Of a stretch of DNA of 64,000 bases, positions 1-7,625 are shown in pieces. Positions within the stretch are counted from its first letter, which is position 1, and each line of letters begins with the position of its first letter. The stretch is from positions 29,707-93,706 of the forward strand of contig NZ_MDSK01000019.1 in NCBI RefSeq assembly GCF_002940205.1, read 5' to 3'. Origin of the DNA: Xanthomonas arboricola pv. guizotiae (GTDB lineage: Bacteria; Pseudomonadota; Gammaproteobacteria; Xanthomonadales; Xanthomonadaceae). A program made the position numbers and the translations under genes. The notes below the pieces were generated by a model that saw only the letters and a program-made list of their open reading frames with translations, had not been told where the DNA came from and did no database searches.

Positions 1-481
1 AGGCGTTATACAGCACCGCCATGCGCTGCATCATGATCGACGCGCAATAGCCATCCATCACCAGATGGCTGACGCATTGCACCCACATGTGATGGTCTTC
101 GCCGAGGCGGAACACCGCGCAATGCCATAACGGCCCGTTCTGCAGATCTTCCGGCTTGCGGATTTCCTCGTCCACCCAATGCTCGGCGGCGTTGCGCGGG
201 GACGGATCCCCGCTGACGTTGAAATACGGAATCGTGGCGGTGTATTCGGGCAGGATCACCTGATGCGGCACGCCGTCGTGCTCGGCGATGCATAGCCGCA
301 GCGTGTCGAATTCGCGCGTCAGCTGCATGCTGGCGCGGATCAGCAGCTGCGGATCCAGCGGGCCGAACAGTTCCAGGGCTTCGGACAACATCAAGGTGTT
401 GTCGGTATGCAACTTGCTGGCCACCCACAGGCCGCGTTGCGCTTTGGTCAGGGGAAACACGGGAGAGGCGTCGGTGTGCAT
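1..481 (-). CDS. Non-ribosomal peptide synthetase, N-terminal condensation domain (partial, runs off left edge)
   Basis: The first 160 residues are visible. They start with FPLTKAQRGLWVASKL, the usual opening of an N-terminal condensation domain, and carry the core motif as SHLVMDGY (residues about 137-144). The second His and the DG of the family's HHxxxDG are kept; the first His is Ser. A condensation domain at the very N-terminus resembles EntF-type synthetases. I chose the ATG at 481 because AGAAGG lies 9 bases upstream; an in-frame ATG at 490 has no room for a ribosome binding site. The product cannot be inferred from this fragment. A long leader with AT-rich stretches lies upstream. Confidence 0.85.
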   Translation of the reverse strand, partial: MHTDASPVFPLTKAQRGLWVASKLHTDNTLMLSEALELFGPLDPQLLIRASMQLTREFDTLRLCIAEHDGVPHQVILPEYTATIPYFNVSGDPSPRNAAEHWVDEEIRKPEDLQNGPLWHCAVFRLGEDHHMWVQCVSHLVMDGYCASIMMQRMAVLYNA

Positions 482-699
482 TGCGTGCATCCTTCTTATG
501 TGGCGCGCAGTCGCCCGGAGCGCCGTGTCCGCAACGCGGTCAACGGGACGCCGGATCAGCACCTGGCTAAACGTGAGGTAGGAGACACCGACGACCGCCA
601 GCGCATACCGGTGATAGACGATGGGAACGCACAAAGGGAACGCACCACGAAGCGACGTGCAGCGTCGACACAATGACGTGCAACGACTTTGCTAAAAGC

Positions 700-717
700 A
701 CTTGTTTACCGACAAGT
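700..717. promoter_or_regulatory. Inverted repeat upstream of the NRPS gene (possible operator)
   Basis: ACTTGT and ACAAGT are separated by six bases in the AT-rich zone about 220 bases upstream of the NRPS start. The symmetry and position fit a regulator binding site, but the regulator is unknown and a six-base arm can occur by chance. Confidence 0.3.
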
Positions 718-958
718 TAAACAAACACTAACAATTAGCCAGCGCGATAAACCGTGCAAAAATCACGAATTCCGCGTTGCCCGCAAAAAAAAATTACCGA
801 AGTGTGATTTCAACTAGTGTTCTTTATGCATACGTCCACAGACTGCATTTTCCCGCTTCTGCGCGCTCCGGAGCAGACCGCCGTGCATCGCAGCGCAACT
901 GGCGAAGGCTTTTTTCCGGGAATTTTGCACGGTCTGCGGCGCCCAAGGCTGCATGCAC

Positions 959-984
959 CAAGACCACTGCATGCAGCGGTCTTG
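959..984. other. 26-base near-perfect palindrome
   Basis: CAAGACC and GGTCTTG flank a core centred on CTGCATGCAG; only one of the 13 pairs mismatches. On the plus strand it is followed by ATTTTATT, so it could fold like a terminator, but no plus-strand gene ends here. It lies about 380 bases beyond the end of speA. Role unknown. Confidence 0.45.
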
Positions 985-1362
985 ATTTTATTGCGTTGCA
1001 GGCACAACCATTTGCAACTCAGTGATTCCCTCAAATCCCCGACTGCAACCGTGCGCTCATACGACGGTTAACTGATTGCCACTGCGACGCTGCGTCGATC
1101 ACGCATGCACAGGCAGTGCTGCTTGCCTGGTCCTGGCGGAGCGCAGCGTGTTGGTCGTCGCACGCCGTCGCCGGGGGCAACACGTTACCGGGCTCGGCAG
1201 GGCGCGCAAAAGTCATGGCGTCCGCCAATGGCGCGGGGTTCGGATGCTGAGCCACGCCGCATTACGGCCGCACAGCGGTGCTGCGGGCCGTCTCGTCAAT
1301 GCATTGCGCGCGAAGGTGAAACAGAATGGCGCGCCACGGCCCCGGCCGCAGCGCGCAGTGCC

Positions 1363-3249
1363 TCAGCCCAACGGTTCGTCGGACAGATAGGTGTAACCGG
1401 TCAACCCTGCTTCCAGCGCATCGCTCAGTTCCTGAGCGCGCTCGGGCGGTAGCTGCGCGGCGGCGATACGCTCGGCATAGGTGGCACGCAGCGTGTCCAG
1501 CTGATAGCCCACGTAGTCCAGCATCACATCGGTGGTATCGCCGCGGCGCTGCTGCGCGATGCGATAGCCATCGCCGTCCACGGCCACTTCCACCGCATCG
1601 GTATCGCCGAACAGGTTATGGATATCGCCCAGGATTTCCTGGTAGGCACCGACCAGGAAGAAACCGATGCGATAACTCTCACCCGGATTCAGCGTGTGCA
1701 GCGGCATCGAGCTGTCCAGGCTTTCGTTCTCGACGTAGGTCTTGACCATGCCGTCGGAGTCGCAGGTCATGTCGGCGATGATGCCGCGCCGCTGCGGCGC
1801 TTCGTTCAAGCGCTCGATCGGCACGATCGGGAACACCTGATCGATCGCCCATACATCCGGAATCGACTCGAACACGCTGAAGTTGACGAAGTACTTGTCG
1901 ACCAGCCGCTCGTTGAGCTCGTCCAGCACCGGGCGATGGCTCTTCTCGTCGAAGCTCAGGCGTGCACGCACGCCATGCGCGATCGCATAGAACAGGTCGT
2001 CGATGCGCGCGCGGTGGGTCAGGTCGATCTGGCCCAGTGCGTACGCACTCAAGCCTTCGGCATGGAAGTGCTGCGCCTCCTGGAACAGCTCCACCGCCGG
2101 GCGCACGTCGAGCTCGTCATGGATCTCGCGCAGGTGGCGGATCGCTGCCGGCTCGTCGGCGTGCGCGTCCGGCACGCGGCCTTCCGGCGCCTGCTCCACT
2201 TCGGACACGTTGGCGATCAACACTGCGTGGTGGGCAGTCATCGCGCGGCCGCATTCGGTGACGATGCGCGGCGGGGTCAGTCCATGCTCTTCGCAGGCGC
2301 TGGCCAGCGGCTGCACGATGTTGCTGGCGTAGGAATGCAGGCCGTAGTTGATCGAGCAATAGCTGCGCGAGCGCGTGCCTTCGTAATCGATGCCCAGGCC
2401 GCCGCCGACATCCACATGGCTGATCCTGGCGCCCAGCCGCGACAGCTCCACGAAGTAGCGCGTGGCCTCGCGCATGCCGTTGGCGATGTCGCGCACGTTG
2501 GAGATCTGCGAGCCCATGTGGAAATGCAGCAGCTGCAGGCTGTCGGCGTACTCGGTGTCGCGCAGGGTCTTCCACAGATCCAGCACCTGCCGTGGCGACA
2601 ACCCGAACTTGGCCTTGTCGCCACCGCTGTTCTGCCACTTGCCCGCGCCCAGCGAGGCCAGGCGCATGCGCACGCCCAGGCCCGGCTTGACGTCCAGCGC
2701 GCGCGCCTCCTCCAGCACCAGCTTCAGCTCGGAGGGCTTTTCGATGACGATGAAGGTCTGCAGGCCGAGCTTGCGGCCGATCAGCGCCAGGCGGATGTAT
2801 TCGCGGTCCTTGTAGCCATTGCAGACGATCAGCCCGCCCGGACGCGACAGCGCCAGCACCGCCATCAGCTCCGGCTTGCTGCCCGCTTCCAGACCGAAGC
2901 CGTCGCCGTGGTGGCTGGCCAGCGTGCCGGCCACGCCACGGTGCTGGTTGACCTTGATCGGGTACACGGCCGTGTAGCCGCCGGCGTAGTCCCATTCGGA
3001 CTGCGCCTGCGCGAACGCGGCCTGCAGCTTGCCCAGGCGCTGGCCCAGGATGTCCGGGAAACGCACCAGCAGCGGCAGCTTGGCGCCGGCTGCGCGCGCG
3101 GCATCCACCACCTCGGGCAACGACACCGACGGACCGTCGCTGGTCGGCGTGACCACCACATGTCCGGCGTCGTTCACATCGAAATACCCGTCGGCCCAAT
3201 GCGGGATCGAATAGGTCTTGCGGGCTTGGTCGAGGGACCAATCGCTCAT
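1363..3249 (-). CDS. speA: Biosynthetic arginine decarboxylase SpeA
   Basis: A 628-residue fold-III PLP enzyme that converts arginine to agmatine, the first step of the agmatine route to putrescine and spermidine. The PLP lysine is in YPIKVNQ (Lys99), and the HVDVGGGLG glycine loop is present. Length matches the SpeA family (about 630-660). I start at MSDWSLDQARKTYSIPHW, where family similarity begins; an upstream in-frame ATG (3333) would add an unrelated 28-residue tail lying in the promoter region. It is divergent from speE, which makes spermidine, so the two probably share the 234-bp regulatory region between them. Confidence 0.95.
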   Translation of the reverse strand: MSDWSLDQARKTYSIPHWADGYFDVNDAGHVVVTPTSDGPSVSLPEVVDAARAAGAKLPLLVRFPDILGQRLGKLQAAFAQAQSEWDYAGGYTAVYPIKVNQHRGVAGTLASHHGDGFGLEAGSKPELMAVLALSRPGGLIVCNGYKDREYIRLALIGRKLGLQTFIVIEKPSELKLVLEEARALDVKPGLGVRMRLASLGAGKWQNSGGDKAKFGLSPRQVLDLWKTLRDTEYADSLQLLHFHMGSQISNVRDIANGMREATRYFVELSRLGARISHVDVGGGLGIDYEGTRSRSYCSINYGLHSYASNIVQPLASACEEHGLTPPRIVTECGRAMTAHHAVLIANVSEVEQAPEGRVPDAHADEPAAIRHLREIHDELDVRPAVELFQEAQHFHAEGLSAYALGQIDLTHRARIDDLFYAIAHGVRARLSFDEKSHRPVLDELNERLVDKYFVNFSVFESIPDVWAIDQVFPIVPIERLNEAPQRRGIIADMTCDSDGMVKTYVENESLDSSMPLHTLNPGESYRIGFFLVGAYQEILGDIHNLFGDTDAVEVAVDGDGYRIAQQRRGDTTDVMLDYVGYQLDTLRATYAERIAAAQLPPERAQELSDALEAGLTGYTYLSDEPLG

Positions 3250-3273
3250 TTCGCTGACTCGGCTGGGGCAAAA

Positions 3274-3338
3274 AGGGCGTGAAGTGTAACGCCTGGCACG
3301 CGCAGGGTCCGTTACAATCCGCGCCGACTTCACGCCCT
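3274..3338. promoter_or_regulatory. Nested inverted repeat in the speA-speE divergent region
   Basis: The outer arms AGGGCGTGAAGT (3274-3285) and ACTTCACGCCCT (3327-3338) are perfect 12-base complements. The inner arms TGTAACG (3285-3291) and CGTTACA (3310-3316) are perfect 7-base complements. A good -10 hexamer for speE, TACAAT (3313-3318), overlaps the inner right arm. The arrangement fits an operator for a dimeric regulator acting on both genes, or a hairpin in the speA leader. No regulator is identified. Confidence 0.5.
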
Positions 3339-3410
3339 GCTCCGGTTGGAGCGGGGTGGAATGCGGGTTCGGCCGCCGCGCAGTTTGACTGCGCGCGACT
3401 GCGCCCGACC

Positions 3411-3457
3411 CTCATCCGGCGCTACGCGCCACCTTCTCCCGGTGGGAGAAGGGACAG
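3411..3457. repeat. Dispersed CTTCTCCC/GGGAGAAGG intergenic repeat (truncated copy)
   Basis: This segment is, in reverse complement, the same element seen at 27543-27760 and twice at 38468-38894: a GGGAGAAGG hairpin followed by GGCGGATGAGGG-like sequence. Here only the first part is present. It lies inside the predicted leader of speE, between the -10 (3313) and the start codon (3483), so it would be transcribed. Confidence 0.6.
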
Positions 3458-3482
3458 CTTCCCCTTCTTTTTAGGACTTTGC

Positions 3483-4340
3483 ATGAGCGCCAACGACAAC
3501 TGGTACATCGAACACTTCCAGCCCACCGGCTCGGCGATCGGCTTCCGCATCAGCGGCAAGCTGGACGAGGTGCAGTCCCCGTTCCAGAAGATCGAGATCT
3601 ACCAGACCACCGACTGGGGCAAGCTGATGCTGATCGACGGCGCGGTGATGCTGACCAGCCGCGACAATTTCTTCTACCACGAGATGATCAGCCACCCGGC
3701 GCTGTTCACCCACGCCGCACCCAAGCGCGTGGTGATCATCGGCGGCGGCGACTGCGGCACCCTGCGCGAGGTGCTCAAGCACCCGGGCGTGGAAAGCGCC
3801 ACCCAGTGCGACATCGACGAGCAGGTCACCCGCATGTCGGAGAAGTATTTCCCCGAGCTGTGCGATTCCAACCACGATGCGCGTGCCGAGTTGCTGTTCG
3901 ACGACGGCGTGGCCTACATGGCCAACTGCCCGGCCGGCAGCGTGGACATCGTGATCGTCGATTCCACCGACCCGGTCGGTCCGGCCGAGGGCCTGTTCAA
4001 CAAGGCCTTCTACGCGAGCTGCTTCAAGGCATTGAAGGACGACGGCATCCTGGTGCAGCAGTCCGAATCGCCGCTGGCGCTGCTGGAGCTGATCAAGGAA
4101 ATGCGTACCGAAATGGGCAAGGCCGGCTTCCAGTCGTTCAAGACCCTGCCGTTCCCGCAGCCGTGCTACCCGACCGGCTGGTGGAGCGTGACCATGGCCA
4201 GCAAGCAGGCCAACGCCGATTTCGCCTTCCGCCAGGACGCTGCGCAGGCCAAGGGCTTCGAGACGCAGTACTACACCGCGCACCTGCATACCGGCGTGCT
4301 GGTCGCACCGCCGTTCGTGGCCAAGGCGCTGGGCGAGTAA
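3483..4340 (+). CDS. speE: Spermidine synthase SpeE
   Basis: A 285-residue aminopropyltransferase that transfers the propylamine group of decarboxylated S-adenosylmethionine to putrescine. The Rossmann motif IIGGGDCGTLREV (residues 85-97) and the catalytic loop VDSTDPVGPAEG (159-170, with the conserved Asp pair) are present. Length matches bacterial SpeE (about 280-290). Start ATG at 3483 gives the family N-terminus NWYIEHFQP. It faces away from speA, placing two steps of polyamine synthesis together. Confidence 0.95.
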   Translation: MSANDNWYIEHFQPTGSAIGFRISGKLDEVQSPFQKIEIYQTTDWGKLMLIDGAVMLTSRDNFFYHEMISHPALFTHAAPKRVVIIGGGDCGTLREVLKHPGVESATQCDIDEQVTRMSEKYFPELCDSNHDARAELLFDDGVAYMANCPAGSVDIVIVDSTDPVGPAEGLFNKAFYASCFKALKDDGILVQQSESPLALLELIKEMRTEMGKAGFQSFKTLPFPQPCYPTGWWSVTMASKQANADFAFRQDAAQAKGFETQYYTAHLHTGVLVAPPFVAKALGE

Positions 4341-4359
4341 TCACGGCTCACGCACCGTA

Positions 4360-4389
4360 GCGCGCCGCCAGCGGATGCGGGCGGCGCGC
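4360..4389. terminator. Hairpin between convergent speE and PH/SHOCT genes
   Basis: GCGCGCCGCC (4360-4369) pairs perfectly with GGCGGCGCGC (4380-4389) around a 10-base loop, 20 bases after the speE stop. No T-run follows on either strand, so intrinsic termination is uncertain. The position between two convergent genes supports a transcript-end role. Confidence 0.4.
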
Positions 4390-4428
4390 CAGTAATCACG
4401 GCCAGGCCAGGCAACTGTGCCGAGCGCC

Positions 4429-5040
4429 CTACAACCGCGCCAGCACCTCGGCTTTCTTGGCGTCGAACTCTTCCTGGGTCACCAGTCCCGCATCCAGCAG
4501 CTGCCTGAGCTTGCTCAGCACCTGGATCGGATCGTCCGCGGCCGCTGCCGTGTTCGGCGGTGACGAGGACGCGCTGCCCTGCGCGGTGGGTGCGTGCACC
4601 ACCACGCCACCTGCCGATGCGCGCAACTTGTCGAACTCCAGCTGCTGGCGCTTTTCGTAGGCCGATTCCTCCACCTGCTGCGCATAGGCGTAGACCCGCC
4701 GCGCCTGCTTCTTGGGCAGGCTGTCGATGGACAGGTAGCCGCCTTGCGTGGTGCGGCACATGATCGTCGCTCCCAGCATCTGCTCGCTCATGTGCACGTC
4801 GAGCACCTCGCGCCAGGGGACATCGCGAAACGTCATCCCGAACAGCGTGGGGTGCACCACGATGAATCTGCGAGTGGTCAGCACCACCGCGGCCGGCGAC
4901 AGGTTCACCACCATTTTCTTCTGCACTGCGATGTACTCGACCTGCTCGTCCCGCGTCAGCAGCTCGTTCACCTTGGGCAGGATCTTGCCCACGGCCACCG
5001 GATCCTGCTCATCGGTCGGGAATTGCGTAAAGACCTCCAT
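4429..5040 (-). CDS. PH-like (bPH) domain protein with C-terminal SHOCT domain
   Basis: A 203-residue cytosolic protein. Residues about 25-110 look like a bacterial PH-like domain (LTRDEQVEYIAVQKKMVVNL, then RRFIVVHPTLFG). A Ser/Pro/Ala-rich linker follows, and residues about 173-203 form a SHOCT oligomerisation motif (LSKLRQLLDAGLVTQEEFDAKK). The start at 5040 is set by GAGGAAGGT directly upstream. The molecular role is unknown; such pairings are often stress-associated or membrane-proximal, which is general family knowledge only. Confidence 0.75.
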   Translation of the reverse strand: MEVFTQFPTDEQDPVAVGKILPKVNELLTRDEQVEYIAVQKKMVVNLSPAAVVLTTRRFIVVHPTLFGMTFRDVPWREVLDVHMSEQMLGATIMCRTTQGGYLSIDSLPKKQARRVYAYAQQVEESAYEKRQQLEFDKLRASAGGVVVHAPTAQGSASSSPPNTAAAADDPIQVLSKLRQLLDAGLVTQEEFDAKKAEVLARL

Positions 5041-5180
5041 ACCTTCCTCGTCGTGATTACTTGCGCCGCAGCGTTGTCTTGTATGACACCACATCCGTGC
5101 CTTCGTGGTCCCGATCAGCGTTCCGACCAAGCGTGCGCAGTACCGGATCACTGAGCGCTTCATACAGCCCCAACGGCAAC

Positions 5181-5204
5181 AAGGCGGATGTCGCCATCCG
5201 CCTT
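5181..5204. terminator. Hairpin downstream of the outer-membrane barrel gene
   Basis: AAGGCGGATG and CATCCGCCTT form a perfect 10-bp stem with loop TCGC, 33 bases past the stop of the minus-strand barrel gene. It lacks a good U-tract (CCTTGTTG), so it is at best a weak intrinsic terminator. Confidence 0.45.
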
Positions 5205-5236
5205 GCTGTGTGCACAACGCTGGTTTTATCGCCGAC

Positions 5237-6046
5237 TCAGAAGCGGACTTCGGCGCCGACGCTCAGCACTTCGGCACGATTGATGGTGATGTCTTCGTAG
5301 TCGTCGTAGTACTCGTCGGCGTACAGGTAGTTGGTATAGAGGGCGCTCAGACTGAAATGCTTTCCGATATCCACACCGAGGCCCGCACCCAGATATGCGC
5401 CGTAGACACGCTCGGTGTAATCCTCGCCTTTTGCCTCGCCGCCCCAATAGCCCGCGCGTACCAAGGCGAACACGGGGGTATTGCCGAAGTTGAAGCGCGC
5501 CGTTGCGCCGATGCTGCCGAAGTCCACTGTCGGAATGACGACAAAGCCATCCGCATCCCTCGAACCGTCGACTTTTCCGGTGGCCACTTCAATGCCGACC
5601 AGCGTGACCGGACCAGCACGCCAGCGGTAACCGACGTTGAAACCTGCCATGTCCTGCTTGTTGCCCTCGAACACCTTGGCGTCGCCGCCCTGCACGCCCA
5701 AGAACATGCCGCTCTTGAGGCGCGGCTCTTGTTCGCGTGGTGCAGGCGCAACGTAGGCAGGCGTCGGTGCGGGCGGTGCCGCCACTGCAGGCGTCTGCGC
5801 CGTCACCGTGGTGAATCCGCCGGTCTCGCCGGCTGCACTGGCTTGCACTGTCGTCTGTCCTGCGGCGGTACCGTCCTGCGACGGGCCGGACGGTGGCGCT
5901 GCCGGTGCGGTGGCCCCCCAGGTGCCAGCCTGCTGCTTTTGCTGTTGCCGATAGGTGTCCCAGCCACGCGACAACGACTGCGCGGCCGCATCGGAGACGC
6001 AGCCCAGTGCCGTGCAGGCCAACAGCCATGTTGCGGTCCTTTTCAT
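5237..6046 (-). CDS. Outer-membrane beta-barrel protein
   Basis: A 269-residue exported protein. It starts with a Sec signal (MKRTATWLLACTALGCVSDA, cleavage near AAAQS), followed by a low-complexity Gln/Ala/Pro/Thr region (about 30-95). The rest alternates hydrophobic and aromatic residues like amphipathic strands and ends in VLSVGAEVRF; the terminal Phe is the usual outer-membrane barrel signature recognised by BamA. Length and strand pattern suggest a small 8-strand barrel of the OmpA-like/opacity type, but no ligand can be named. Start at 6046 puts the signal peptide at the N-terminus. Confidence 0.75.
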   Translation of the reverse strand: MKRTATWLLACTALGCVSDAAAQSLSRGWDTYRQQQKQQAGTWGATAPAAPPSGPSQDGTAAGQTTVQASAAGETGGFTTVTAQTPAVAAPPAPTPAYVAPAPREQEPRLKSGMFLGVQGGDAKVFEGNKQDMAGFNVGYRWRAGPVTLVGIEVATGKVDGSRDADGFVVIPTVDFGSIGATARFNFGNTPVFALVRAGYWGGEAKGEDYTERVYGAYLGAGLGVDIGKHFSLSALYTNYLYADEYYDDYEDITINRAEVLSVGAEVRF

Positions 6047-6604
6047 CGCATTCCCCAATGAGTCGTCCTCCATCCTCCCCGCATCCATGCGCACGCAGGC
6101 ATGACCTGGCAGCGTCCGGAAGTGGCGCAGTTGCTGTCCCATTCGGGGGCTTTCCCAGCATCACCGGATCGTGCGCGTACTCGGCTTCAGGCATCGTCCG
6201 CGTGGACGTGCCCGTACTGATGTGTGATGCAGCCCCCTGACCGCAGCCAGCACAGTGAGTCGAGTCTCAGTAGCTGTCAAGAAGGGCTGTGATCGCTGAC
6301 TATCGGCGTGCGTGCCGCGCGGCCGGCCGCCCGATGAGCACTCCTGTAGGTACGGCGTGCCTCGCGCCCCACGCACGCTCGCTGCAGGCAGCGCATCGTC
6401 TAGACATATCGACAAGATTGACCGCGGCTGACGCGGCAACCTATTGATTCTTCGATCCGTTCCACTCCCGGAACATTTCATTTTATTAACAAATGTAATT
6501 TCAATACTCGCAAGTTCTAAAATTACCCGGCCCGATCCCTCGCGATCATCGTGAACCTGCCAGACGCGTGATTCCTCCGCGCCGCCAAGGTCCGGAGACT
6601 TGCC
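6047..6604. other. Intergenic region with an AT-rich island
   Basis: 558 bases between divergent genes. The stretch from about 6465 to 6530 is strikingly A/T-rich for this genome. It contains the inverted repeat GTAATTT (6495-6501) / AAATTAC (6520-6526) and, just before it, ACATTT/AAATGT. This is the likely promoter and operator zone of the kinase-like gene at 6605. The remainder shows nothing recognisable. Confidence 0.5.
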
Positions 6605-7279
6605 ATGCATCACCAGCCGCTGGACACCTCCAGCCTGCAAATCGTCACGCCCGTGCTGCTCAAGCAGGGCACCCGGCTGCTCGAGCCCAACGTCTATCGC
6701 ACGCATCTGGATGGGCAGCTGGCGGTGGTCAAGGACTACAGCCGCTACCGCCGTACGCTGCTGGCGCCGATTGCGCGGCTGATGGTGCGCCACGAGGCCA
6801 GAATGCTGCGGCAGCTGCAGGGCTGGCGCCATGCACCGGCCCTGCTCGGCACGCTCGGCGGCCTCGCGCTGGGCATGGAATTCATTCCCGGCGACACGCT
6901 CAGCGCCAGCGCGGTGGTGGGGCAGGAGGTCTTCCAGCAATTGCAGCAGGCGCTGCGCCGGCTGCATGCGTTCGGCATCACCCATAACGATCTGCATGGC
7001 ACCAATGTGGTGGTCAGTGCCGGCGTGCCGGTGCTGATCGATTTCACCTCGGCGTGGCGCTTCCCGCGCTGGCTGCGGCGCGGCACGCTGGCGCGTCAGC
7101 TGCAGCGCAGCGATGTGGCCAACTTCCAGAAAATGCGCCAGCGCCTGGCCGGGATCGCGCCGACCGTCGACGAGGCCGCACGCAGCGCCGAGCCGCGCTG
7201 GGTACGCACCATCCGCAGCAGCTGGAAGCGGCTGTATCGGCACCTGAAGCGCGATGCGCAGCCAACCGGGGCGGACTGA
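6605..7279 (+). CDS. WaaP/Kdo-kinase-like (RIO-fold) small protein kinase homologue
   Basis: A 224-residue protein with the core of the lipopolysaccharide-kinase/RIO fold. The N-terminal strand with LAVVKDY (about 40-46) supplies a lysine. The catalytic loop is HNDLHGTN (127-134, Asp129 as base), and the metal-binding Asp is in LIDFTS (Asp146). It is shorter than WaaP (about 265) and ends in a basic helix (SSWKRLYRHLKRD). Family members phosphorylate lipid A core heptose or Kdo, or small molecules; the substrate here is unknown. It is alone, not in an LPS cluster, and sits behind an AT-rich promoter region. Confidence 0.7.
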   Translation: MHHQPLDTSSLQIVTPVLLKQGTRLLEPNVYRTHLDGQLAVVKDYSRYRRTLLAPIARLMVRHEARMLRQLQGWRHAPALLGTLGGLALGMEFIPGDTLSASAVVGQEVFQQLQQALRRLHAFGITHNDLHGTNVVVSAGVPVLIDFTSAWRFPRWLRRGTLARQLQRSDVANFQKMRQRLAGIAPTVDEAARSAEPRWVRTIRSSWKRLYRHLKRDAQPTGAD

Positions 7280-7625
7280 CATCCGTTGACCGGCAGGCCG
7301 CAGGCCCGCCGCCAATGCAGCGCGCGCCGTACGCGGTGACTGGCCGGTGATGCGCAACCGCGCCATGCGTGCCGTACCAGCGCCAGGGGACAACGCGCAT
7401 CGGTCTGTATGCCGCAGCCGAGACGGCGACGCGCACCGCGCTTGACGGGCTGCAAGGCCGACCCTCCCGGTGCCACTCCAACGGCGTGCGATCCCCTGAC
7501 GAGCAACCGCCCAGGTAGCGCGCAACGGCGCAGGGAAACGCGGTGGATTGGGGGACATGCCGATGCCACGCACCGGCAGCGCCTGCCCGGCGGCTAGCCG
7601 GTCGTCCGCTCGCCGCCCCAGGTCC
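7280..7625. other. Intergenic region, nothing recognised
   Basis: 346 bases between the convergent kinase-like and GH84 genes. I see no gene, no clear terminator hairpin with a T-run and no known repeat. Confidence 0.4.

Larger units (their letters stand above)
482..1362. other. Long intergenic region between the NRPS gene and speA
   Basis: About 880 bases without a convincing gene. The part from about 670 to 830 is clearly richer in A and T than its surroundings and probably holds the NRPS promoter (minus strand). It contains a spaced inverted repeat at 700-717 and a 26-base palindrome at 959-984, listed separately. Short open frames here lack codon character or recognisable similarity. Confidence 0.5.

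Noticed and set aside
1618..3282. A 554-codon open frame on the plus strand opposite speA
   Set aside because: It mirrors speA on the antisense strand, its composition is His/Gln/Ala/Arg-rich without any domain, and high GC produces such frames routinely.
4337..4401. Direct repeat AGTAATCACGG flanking the speE hairpin as a mobile-element footprint
   Set aside because: The enclosed DNA has no terminal inverted repeats of known type, so an 11-base repeat alone does not support an insertion.
6161..7573. A 470-codon minus-strand frame opposite the kinase-like gene
   Set aside because: The plus strand has a recognisable catalytic loop; the minus frame is low-complexity and has no family features.
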